Part shown: piece after piece, positions 1 through 5,053 of the stretch
Layout: each line of letters opens with the position of its first letter
Position numbering within the stretch: position 1 is the first letter of the stretch
Assembly: GCA_041487815.1 (NCBI GenBank)
Contig: JBGPOB010000280.1
Location: 1-5,053 of the forward strand
DNA length: 5,053 bases
Origin: CANJBX01 sp041487815
Lineage (GTDB): Bacteria; Pseudomonadota; Alphaproteobacteria; Rhizobiales; Xanthobacteraceae
Direction of reading: 5' to 3'
Made by a program: the position numbers and the translations under genes
The notes under the pieces: generated by a model
The model's database searches: none
What the model was told of the DNA's origin: nothing
What the model saw: the letters and a program-made list of their open reading frames with translations, nothing else

Positions 1-239
1 ATTACGCCATGCCGCGCGCCGACGACTTCTGCGCGTTCGAGCTGGGCGAGAACGAGGTGCCGACCAAGACCAATCCGCTCGGCGTCAAGGGCGCCGGCGA
101 ATCGGGTACGGTCGGCGCGCTGTCGTCGGTGATGAATGCCGTCAATGACGCCATGGCGCGGATTGGCGCGCCCTATGTGCAGATGCCCGCCACGCCGGAA
201 AAGGTCTGGCGCGCGCTGGCCGCGGCAAAGGGCAAGTGA
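1..239 (+). CDS. Molybdenum hydroxylase large (molybdopterin-binding) subunit, C-terminal fragment
   Basis: This is the 3' end of a gene entering from the left edge; the frame is open from base 3 (Tyr-Ala-Met-Pro-Arg-Ala-Asp-Asp) to TGA at 237-239, about 78 residues. The sequence NPLGVKGAGESGTVGA matches the conserved C-terminal segment of the xanthine dehydrogenase / CO dehydrogenase large-subunit family; the Glu in GAGESG (codon 99-101) corresponds to the active-site glutamate that acts as general base beside the Mo cofactor. The ending PATPEKVWRAL is also typical of the family. Such subunits normally work in the cytoplasm with FAD and 2Fe-2S partner subunits and hydroxylate purines, other N-heterocycles or aldehydes. 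The substrate cannot be told from this fragment, because the motif that marks true CO dehydrogenase lies outside the window. The ATG at 9 is internal, not a start. Confidence 0.9.
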   Translation, partial: YAMPRADDFCAFELGENEVPTKTNPLGVKGAGESGTVGALSSVMNAVNDAMARIGAPYVQMPATPEKVWRALAAAKGK

Positions 240-269
240 GAACTGCGAATTCCGTTCGACGAGCGCATG

Positions 270-290
270 TCCGGTACGCCGGGAATTTTT
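270..290 (+). terminator. Candidate intrinsic terminator after the molybdenum hydroxylase gene
   Basis: Thirty bases after the stop codon, CCGG (271-274), loop TACG (275-278) and CCGG (279-282) form a 4-bp all-GC stem, extendable by a T270-G283 wobble pair. Two A residues and five T residues follow (286-290). The stem is short, so termination may be weak, but the hairpin plus T-run order is right for + strand transcription and this is the only such site in the gap. It would end the upstream operon and leave the transglycosylase gene to its own promoter. Confidence 0.4.
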
Positions 291-300
291 CTGACGGCCC

Positions 301-381
301 GCTCATTCCCGCGAAAGCGGGAATCCAGCGGTAGAATGACGGAAATATCGGGTTTGGGTCCCCGCTTTCGCGGGGACGAGC
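301..381. repeat. REP-like palindrome pair (BIME-type element), copy 1
   Basis: Two hairpin units lie head to head. Unit 1 is an exact 8-bp stem, 305-312 with 317-324, around a GAAA loop. Unit 2 is an exact 8-bp stem, 358-365 with 370-377, around TTTC, which reads GAAA on the other strand. As 27-nt arms (301-327 and the complement of 355-381) they agree at 23 of 27 positions, and the outer bases GCTC/GAGC are inverted copies. A 27-nt spacer separates the arms. No T-run follows either stem, so they are not obvious terminators. Such non-coding palindromic repeats are usually scattered between genes and may be mobilised by RAYT-type transposases; no transposase is visible here. The element lies in the leader of the transglycosylase gene and belongs to the same family as the element at 2813-2915. 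Confidence 0.85.
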
Positions 382-452
382 GGATTGGAAAACGTCTCTA
401 CGCTAACGCCATGCGCTTTATTCTTCGCTCGCCGGGGCGGGGACGGCCGATC

Positions 453-458
453 GAGAGG
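453..458 (+). promoter_or_regulatory. Ribosome binding site that fixes the lytic transglycosylase start
   Basis: GAGAGG at 453-458 lies 6 nt upstream of ATG 465, a normal Shine-Dalgarno spacing. It favours 465 over the in-frame upstream ATGs at 267 and 411. The 267 codon sits next to a terminator-like hairpin and would force translation of the palindromic repeat. Confidence 0.6.
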
Positions 459-464
459 CGACGC

Positions 465-1280
465 ATGCGATCGCTTGCGGGTTTATTCGGCGCACTGATC
501 ACGGCGCTTGCTTGCATCGCTTCCGCCGGCGCCGCGCCGTGCGAGCCGCCCGGCGGGTTCGATGCCTGGCTCGCGGCCTTCAAACGCGAAGCCGCGGCCG
601 CGGGAATTTCACCGCCAACCTTGTCGGCCGCGTTCACCGGCGTCGGCTACGATCCGAAGATTATCGGCTACGACCGCAATCAGCGCGTGTTCAGGCAATC
701 GTTCGAGGAATTTTCCAACCGCATGGTGTCGCTCAGCCGCCTGCAGAAGGGCGGCCGGCAGCTGGACCAGCACGCCGTCACGCTGTCGCGCGTCGAGCGG
801 GAGTTCGGCGTGCCCGGCCCGGTGGTGGTCGCGATCTGGGGGCTCGAGACCGACTTCGGCGTCAACATCGGCAAGCTGCCGACCATTCGATCGCTCGCCA
901 CCTTGGCCTACGACTGCCGCCGCACCGAACTATTCCAGGGCGAGCTTATGGCGGCATTGAAGATCATTCAGCGCGGCGATCTTAATCCCGGCGAAATGCG
1001 CGGCGCCTGGGCCGGGGAATTGGGGCAGACGCAGTTCCTCCCATCCTCCTACATCAAGTTCGCCGTCGACTTTGACGGCGACGGCCGCCGCGACCTTTTG
1101 CGCAGCGCGCCCGACGTGCTGGCCTCGACGGCGAACTATCTCAAAGGCTACGGCTGGAAAACCGGCCAGCCGTGGGTCCCCGGAGCCGCGAATTTCGACG
1201 CGCTGCTCGGCTGGAACAACAGCCAGGTCTATGCGAGGACGGTCGCCCATTTTGCCACCCGCCTGAGCGACGGCCGCTAG
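465..1280 (+). CDS. mltB: Secreted lytic murein transglycosylase, MltB/GH103 (SLT_2) family
   Basis: The predicted 271-residue enzyme cleaves the MurNAc-GlcNAc bond of peptidoglycan, releasing 1,6-anhydro-MurNAc ends, in the periplasm. The start at 465 gives a clean signal peptide: Met-Arg-Ser, a hydrophobic stretch to about residue 19, then Ala-Gly-Ala-Ala before Pro25, consistent with signal peptidase I. A Cys at residue 17 lacks a good lipobox, so a lipoprotein is less likely. The SLT_2 domain fills the rest (about 28-265). The catalytic acid should be Glu128 in IWGLETDFG; AGELGQTQFLPS (Glu185 region) is a second family signature. DFDGDGRRD (Asp202, 204, 206, 210) resembles the EF-hand-like calcium loop known in E. 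coli Slt35/MltB. There is no C-terminal peptidoglycan-binding domain, which is common for short alphaproteobacterial members. Starts at 267 or 411 would add 66 or 18 residues without signal-peptide character. The gene symbol is family-level. Confidence 0.9.
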   Translation: MRSLAGLFGALITALACIASAGAAPCEPPGGFDAWLAAFKREAAAAGISPPTLSAAFTGVGYDPKIIGYDRNQRVFRQSFEEFSNRMVSLSRLQKGGRQLDQHAVTLSRVEREFGVPGPVVVAIWGLETDFGVNIGKLPTIRSLATLAYDCRRTELFQGELMAALKIIQRGDLNPGEMRGAWAGELGQTQFLPSSYIKFAVDFDGDGRRDLLRSAPDVLASTANYLKGYGWKTGQPWVPGAANFDALLGWNNSQVYARTVAHFATRLSDGR

Positions 1281-1364
1281 GCCGGCATGGCGTGGACGAC
1301 TGGCTGTGATGCCCGGCTTTGAAAGCCTGCGGAAAGGCGGCTAGAACGAAAGCTGGAGCAATCG

Positions 1365-2789
1365 ATGGCTTTCGATACGATCATCCGCGGCGGCACCGTG
1401 GCGACCGCGTCCGACACGTTTGTCTGCGACGTCGGCATCAAGGACGGGCGCATCGCCGCGCTCGGTGACAAGCTTGGCGCGGCGACGGAAACCGTGGACG
1501 CGACCGGCAAGCTGGTTTTGCCCGGCGGAATCGACAGCCACGTCCACATCGCGCAGCCCTCCGCGCCCGGCATCGTCATGGCCGACGACTTCGCCTCGGC
1601 GACACGCGCCGCCGCCTTCGGCGGCAACACCATGGTGCTGCCGTTCGCGATGCAACGGAAAGGCGAGTCGCTGCGCCAGGTCGTGAAGGACTATCACGCC
1701 AAGGCCGAGGGACAGTGTTACGTCGATGTTTCGTTTCATCTCATTATCGCCGATGCGTCGGAACGCGTGCTCGGGCAGGAACTCCCGGCCCTCGTCAACG
1801 ACGGCTACACGTCGTTCAAGGTATTCATGACTTACGAGGGTCTGGCGCTTTCGGACCTTGAGATGCTCAATGTCATGAGCGTCGCGCGCGAGACCGGCGC
1901 GCTGGTAATGGTGCACGCGGAGAACTACGACGCCATCCGCTTCCTGACCGACCGGCTCGAACGCGCGGGAAAAACCGCGCCGCATTATCACGCCGCCTCG
2001 CGGCCGATGCCGGTCGAGCGCGAGGCGACGCATCGCGCGATCGCGCTCGCCGAACTGGTCGACGTGCCGGTGCTGATCGTGCATGTGTCGAACCGCGAGG
2101 CGATGGAGGAGATCGCGCGCGCGCAACGCAAGGGCCTCAAGGTCTATGGCGAGACCTGCCCGCAATACCTCATGCTCACCGCCAGGGACCTCGAAGGCCT
2201 CAACATGGAAGGCGCAATGCTGGTCTGCTCGCCGCCGCCGCGCGACGAAGCGAGCCAGCAGGCGTGCTGGGAAGGCTTGCAGCAGAGAATCTTCTCGCTG
2301 TTTTCCTCCGACCATTGCCCATTCCGCTACGACGAGACCGGCAAGCTCGCGCCGAAGGGCCGCACGTCTTTTCGCTGGGTGCCGAACGGCATTCCCGGCA
2401 TCGAGACGCGGCTGCCGATCCTGTTCTCGGAAGGCGTCGGCAAGGGCCGCATCAGCCTCAACGATTTCGTCGCGCTGACCGCCACCAATCACGCCAAGAC
2501 GTACGGCCTCTATCCGAAGAAGGGCACGATCGCCGTCGGCAGCGACGCCGACATCACCATTTGGGATGCCGGGCGCAAGGTGGCGATCGCGCAAAAACTC
2601 CTGCACCACGGTGCCGACTACACGCCCTATGAAGGCCTTGCTGTTACCGGCTGGCCGGTCTCGACCATGGTGCGCGGCAAGTTCGTGGTGCGCGATGGCG
2701 CGCTCGTCGGCGCCAAGGGCGACGGAGCCTATGTGCCGCGCGAAAAGTCTCCGCTGGCGACGCCGCTCGGGCGAACGGTGGTGGTGTGA
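1365..2789 (+). CDS. hydA: Dihydropyrimidinase / D-hydantoinase
   Basis: This complete 474-residue cytoplasmic amidohydrolase has the usual family length. It hydrolyses the cyclic ureide bond of dihydropyrimidines (dihydrouracil to N-carbamoyl-beta-alanine) or 5-substituted hydantoins. All expected binuclear metal ligands are present: His59 and His61 (GGIDSHVHIAQP), Lys152 as the carboxylated lysine (SFKVFMTY), His184 (MVHAEN), His240 (IVHVSN) and Asp316 (SSDHCPF). Tyr157 and Asn341 (PNGIPGIETR) match substrate-contact positions of this family. SFKVFMTY and SSDHCPF are hydantoinase-type; known allantoinases differ there, although activity on allantoin cannot be excluded. GGAG at 1355-1358 lies 6 nt before the ATG. 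An 84-bp gap separates it from the transglycosylase gene. No carbamoylase or dihydropyrimidine dehydrogenase gene is in view, so the physiological substrate is open. The downstream PucG-like gene suggests ureide catabolism. Confidence 0.93.
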   Translation: MAFDTIIRGGTVATASDTFVCDVGIKDGRIAALGDKLGAATETVDATGKLVLPGGIDSHVHIAQPSAPGIVMADDFASATRAAAFGGNTMVLPFAMQRKGESLRQVVKDYHAKAEGQCYVDVSFHLIIADASERVLGQELPALVNDGYTSFKVFMTYEGLALSDLEMLNVMSVARETGALVMVHAENYDAIRFLTDRLERAGKTAPHYHAASRPMPVEREATHRAIALAELVDVPVLIVHVSNREAMEEIARAQRKGLKVYGETCPQYLMLTARDLEGLNMEGAMLVCSPPPRDEASQQACWEGLQQRIFSLFSSDHCPFRYDETGKLAPKGRTSFRWVPNGIPGIETRLPILFSEGVGKGRISLNDFVALTATNHAKTYGLYPKKGTIAVGSDADITIWDAGRKVAIAQKLLHHGADYTPYEGLAVTGWPVSTMVRGKFVVRDGALVGAKGDGAYVPREKSPLATPLGRTVVV

Positions 2790-2812
2790 TGCGCAGCTTC
2801 GCGATCGCAGGC

Positions 2813-2915
2813 TGTCATTGCCCGCGAAGGCGGGCAATCCACAATCTCGCAACTCCGGAGTTCGCTTTTTCAAACCATCGACCGACTGGCTGCCCCGCCT
2901 GCGCGGGGCATGACA
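2813..2915. repeat. REP-like palindrome pair (BIME-type element), copy 2
   Basis: The layout is the same as in the copy at 301-381. Unit 3 is an exact 9-bp stem, 2817-2825 with 2830-2838, around GAAG. Unit 4 is an exact 8-bp stem, 2891-2898 with 2903-2910, around CTGC (GCAG on the other strand). The element is bounded by TGTCAT (2813-2818) and its inverse ATGACA (2910-2915). The 29-nt arms (2813-2841 and the complement of 2887-2915) agree at 23 positions. All four units in the window share the core CCCGC-G(A/C)A(A/G)-GCGGG and a CCA tail. The 45-nt spacer holds a 12-bp perfect palindrome (2851-2862). The element begins 23 bp after the hydantoinase stop and ends 9 bp before the transaminase ATG, so it occupies nearly the whole 135-bp gap. 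Confidence 0.87.
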
Positions 2916-2924
2916 AACATTTAG

Positions 2925-4166
2925 ATGAGCCTCATGCCTGAAACCTTCCCCGCCCTCAATCCGCCGCCGCGCCTGCTGATGGGCCCCGGCCCCGTCAATG
3001 TCGATCCGCGCGTGCTGCGCGCGATGGCGATGCCGATGCTCGGCCAGTTCGATCCCGCATTCACCGCCTACATGAACGAAACCATGGAGCTTTACCGTCA
3101 GATCTTTCGCACGGCGAACAAATGGACGTTCCTGATCGACGGTTCCGCGCGCGCCGGCGCCGAAGCGCTGCTGGTCTCGCTGATCGCGCCCGGCAACAAG
3201 GTGTTGGTGCCGGTGTTCGGCCGCTTCGGCCACCTGCTGGCGGAGATTTCACGGCGCGCGCGCGGCGATGTGATCGCGATCGAGCGCGAATGGGGGACCG
3301 TGTTCACCGCCGCCGAAATCGAAGCGGCGATCGCGAAGCACAAGCCGAAAGTGGTTGCACTCGTTCACGGCGACACGTCCACGACCATGGCGCAGCCACT
3401 CGCAGGCATCGGCGATGCTTGCCGCAAGCACGGCGCGATCCTCTACATTGACGCCACCGCGACGCTCGGCGGCGTCGACGTCCCGGTGGATGCGCTCAAG
3501 CTCGACGCGGTCTCGGCCGGATTGCAGAAGTGCCTATCCGGTCCGCCCGGGTCCGCTCCGGTCACCTTCAACGAGCGCGTGGTCGAGGTCGTGCAACGCC
3601 GCAAGCACGTCGAGGCCGGCATCAAGCCGGCCGGCATGGTCGAGGGCGACGGACCGATCATCCAATCGAACTATTTCGACCTCGCCATGCTGATGGATTA
3701 TTGGGGCGAGAGCCGGCTCAACCACCACACCGAGGCGACATCGATGCTCTACGCGGCGCGCGAGGTGGCGCGCATCGTGCTTGAGGAAGGGCTCGAAACC
3801 TGTTTCGCGCGCCACCTCCGCGCCAGCGCCGCGCTGTCAGCGGGCCTGCAAGCCATGGGACTGACTTTGTTCGGCGAGCAGCGTCACAAAATGGCGAGCA
3901 TTACCGGCGTCGTCATCCCCGCCGGCGTCGACGGCGACGGCGTGCGCGCCATGATGCTCGACGACTTTGGCATCGAAATCGGCACCTCGTTCGGGCCGTT
4001 GCACGGCAAGATCTGGCGCATCGGCACCATGGGCTACGTCTGCCGCAAGGAGAACGTGCTGATTTGCCTGGGCGCGCTCGAAGCGGCGCTCCGCCGTTTC
4101 GGCTTCAAGGCCGATGCCGGCGCGGGCGTCGATGCCGCGCTCGCCGTCTATCACCAGCAGAGTTAG
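2925..4166 (+). CDS. pucG: Class V PLP aminotransferase, probable (S)-ureidoglycine--glyoxylate transaminase (PucG-like)
   Basis: This complete 413-residue fold-type I aminotransferase belongs to the alanine-glyoxylate / serine-glyoxylate / ureidoglycine-glyoxylate group. Its proposed reaction transfers the amino group of ureidoglycine, an unstable allantoate-derived intermediate, to glyoxylate, giving oxalurate and glycine. Visible features are the N-terminal LLMGPGPVNVDPRVL; GSARAGAEALLVSLIAPG in the cofactor phosphate region; HGDTSTT (148-154); Asp176 (YIDAT), expected to contact the pyridine nitrogen; Lys202 (GLQKCLSGPPG), the Schiff-base lysine; RLNHHTEATSMLY (265-277); and Arg365 (IWRIGTMGY), the substrate carboxylate arginine. 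Asn266 stands where alanine-glyoxylate aminotransferases carry Tyr, which by my recollection of the family marks ureidoglycine specificity. Serine- or alanine-glyoxylate transamination remains possible. The start is uncertain: neither ATG 2925 nor in-frame ATG 2934 has a good Shine-Dalgarno sequence. The stop overlaps the convergent L,D-transpeptidase gene. Confidence 0.88.
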   Translation: MSLMPETFPALNPPPRLLMGPGPVNVDPRVLRAMAMPMLGQFDPAFTAYMNETMELYRQIFRTANKWTFLIDGSARAGAEALLVSLIAPGNKVLVPVFGRFGHLLAEISRRARGDVIAIEREWGTVFTAAEIEAAIAKHKPKVVALVHGDTSTTMAQPLAGIGDACRKHGAILYIDATATLGGVDVPVDALKLDAVSAGLQKCLSGPPGSAPVTFNERVVEVVQRRKHVEAGIKPAGMVEGDGPIIQSNYFDLAMLMDYWGESRLNHHTEATSMLYAAREVARIVLEEGLETCFARHLRASAALSAGLQAMGLTLFGEQRHKMASITGVVIPAGVDGDGVRAMMLDDFGIEIGTSFGPLHGKIWRIGTMGYVCRKENVLICLGALEAALRRFGFKADAGAGVDAALAVYHQQS

Positions 4167-5053
4167 CGCGTCAGCACCACGAACCCGGTGCCTTCCCCGG
4201 TTTCCGGGCCGAGCCCTTCGTCGCTGATGATGAGCGAGGCGCCGGGGGACAGCAGCGCGGAAATCCGCTGCACGGTTTCCGGCGCCAGTTCGATCCGGTC
4301 GAGCGCCTCGGAAGCCGAAATCGGCGGGCGCACATCGTGCACTGCCGCCTCGACAACGGCCTTGCGATGGCGCGCCTTGCCGGCGACGCGGATATCCGGT
4401 TTGGCGCGCTGCGCCAGCATGCGTTCGCTGGCCGGCATCGACACCACGGTCCAGCGCACGCCGGAACCGCCGTCGGCTTGCGCCATGGCCGTGAAGACAT
4501 GCGTGCCCATCACCTGGTCCGCATTTGCGACAGTCGCCGGCATGTCGAACAGCGGCTCGAAGCCTTTGCGTACAAACACGCGCCGTTCCTTGCGGCTGAC
4601 GAAGATGGTGACCGGCGCGCCCGGCGCTGCGGACGCAGCGGTTACCGGCGACGGATCATTGGCGGCGGCTGCAATCGAAGCATTGAACGCCGCCGGTTGA
4701 GCGCCGACGGTCTCGACAACCGCGAGCCTGACGCTGTCCGTCACATTGCCGTCGGGCTTTTCCTCGGACGACAGGCCGGCAAGCCGCAGTTCCGGCGCCG
4801 GCGTCACCGCCGCTTCGGCCTCCGCCGGCTTCGGCGTGAACAGACGCGAATGCTCGATCGGGAGCGGCGCGACCGCGCCATTGCTGATGATCACGCGCGC
4901 GCCAAGCTTGGTCGTGCCCCACAGCCGGATCGCGAATTCGTTCGGCAGGCGGATGCAGCCGTGCGACGCCGGATAGCCCGGCAGAATGCCGCCATGCAAC
5001 GCGACGCCCGACCAGGTGATGCGTTGCATGAACGGCATCGGCGCCGCGCTATA
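4163..5053 (-). CDS. L,D-transpeptidase (YkuD domain), C-terminal part
   Basis: The frame is open from the right edge (Tyr-Ser-Ala-Ala-Pro-Met-Pro) to TAA at 4165-4163, about 297 residues; the N-terminus is outside the window. The segment HGGILPGYPASHGCIRLP carries the YkuD signature, His...SHGC.R, with nucleophile Cys33 of the visible part (codon 4957-4955). These enzymes form 3-3 cross-links or attach proteins to peptidoglycan in the periplasm, through an acyl-enzyme with the catalytic Cys. After the catalytic core comes a Pro/Ala-rich linker (about 66-145), then a segment (146-206) beginning VTIFVSRKERRVFVRKGF and including GTHVFTAM, which resembles the first half of a YkuD domain but has no catalytic part after it. 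The tail ends ISDEGLGPETGEGTGFVVLTR. The long C-terminal extension is unlike minimal YkuD enzymes. The ATG at 5038 is internal, because homologous sequence continues upstream of it. Confidence 0.9.
   Translation of the reverse strand, partial: YSAAPMPFMQRITWSGVALHGGILPGYPASHGCIRLPNEFAIRLWGTTKLGARVIISNGAVAPLPIEHSRLFTPKPAEAEAAVTPAPELRLAGLSSEEKPDGNVTDSVRLAVVETVGAQPAAFNASIAAAANDPSPVTAASAAPGAPVTIFVSRKERRVFVRKGFEPLFDMPATVANADQVMGTHVFTAMAQADGGSGVRWTVVSMPASERMLAQRAKPDIRVAGKARHRKAVVEAAVHDVRPPISASEALDRIELAPETVQRISALLSPGASLIISDEGLGPETGEGTGFVVLTR

Noticed and set aside
301..381. Palindromes read as a CRISPR array or as intrinsic terminators
   Set aside because: There are only two units in opposite orientation, not direct repeats with regular spacers, and neither stem is followed by a T-run.
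382..452. A sigma-70 promoter for the transglycosylase gene (TTGGAA at 385-390)
   Set aside because: No matching -10 hexamer is found at 16-18 bp spacing; the match is too weak to annotate.
411..464. ATG 411 as the transglycosylase start
   Set aside because: It would place an arginine-rich stretch of 18 residues before the signal peptide and has no good Shine-Dalgarno sequence, whereas 465 has one at proper spacing.
512..518. Lipoprotein signal at Cys17 of the transglycosylase
   Set aside because: The residues before the Cys (Ala-Leu-Ala) do not fit the usual lipobox and a normal signal peptidase I site follows a few residues later.
1420..1686. Short alternative-frame ORFs inside the hydantoinase, transglycosylase and transaminase genes
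   Set aside because: They are Arg/Ser/Ala-rich frame-shadow products overlapping genes with intact catalytic motifs, with no independent start signals or domains.
1341..3233. A 630-codon open frame on the minus strand, antisense to the hydantoinase and the start of the transaminase
   Set aside because: Its product is a His/Arg/Ala-rich string with no recognisable domain and it lies opposite two well-supported enzymes. Long antisense frames are expected in GC-rich DNA with strong third-position bias. It also runs straight through the palindromic repeat.

Overview
The window is about 5 kb of GC-rich DNA with dense, regularly spaced genes and strong G/C bias at third codon positions. Gene content and protein style suggest an alphaproteobacterium of the Hyphomicrobiales (Bradyrhizobium, Rhodopseudomonas or Xanthobacteraceae-like). 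This placement rests on recognised protein families and on a palindromic repeat type common in that group, not on a marker gene.

Layout, left to right: (1) the last ~79 codons of a molybdenum hydroxylase large subunit (xanthine dehydrogenase / CoxL-like family, + strand), followed by a plausible intrinsic terminator; (2) a 225-bp gap with a head-to-head pair of REP-like palindromes; (3) a secreted MltB/GH103-type lytic transglycosylase (+), which should start at 465, because a longer reading of the frame would translate the repeat; (4) a complete dihydropyrimidinase/D-hydantoinase (+) with all metal ligands present; (5) a second REP-like pair of the same family filling most of the gap; (6) a complete class V PLP aminotransferase resembling (S)-ureidoglycine--glyoxylate transaminase (PucG) (+); (7) on the opposite strand, converging and overlapping the stop codon by 4 bp, the C-terminal ~297 residues of an L,D-transpeptidase whose N-terminus lies beyond the right edge.

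Functionally the window mixes two themes. The molybdenum hydroxylase, cyclic amidohydrolase and PucG-like transaminase fit nucleobase or ureide catabolism: oxidation of a heterocycle, opening of a cyclic ureide, then transfer of nitrogen to glyoxylate. The lytic transglycosylase and L,D-transpeptidase act on peptidoglycan in the periplasm and look like ordinary neighbours, not pathway members. No wholly new multi-gene system is visible. The best leads are the two repeat elements, whose arms differ mostly by compensated base pairs; the position of the second element at the 5' edge of the transaminase gene; the half-domain duplication suspected in the L,D-transpeptidase; and the possible use of a hydantoinase-type enzyme beside a ureidoglycine transaminase.
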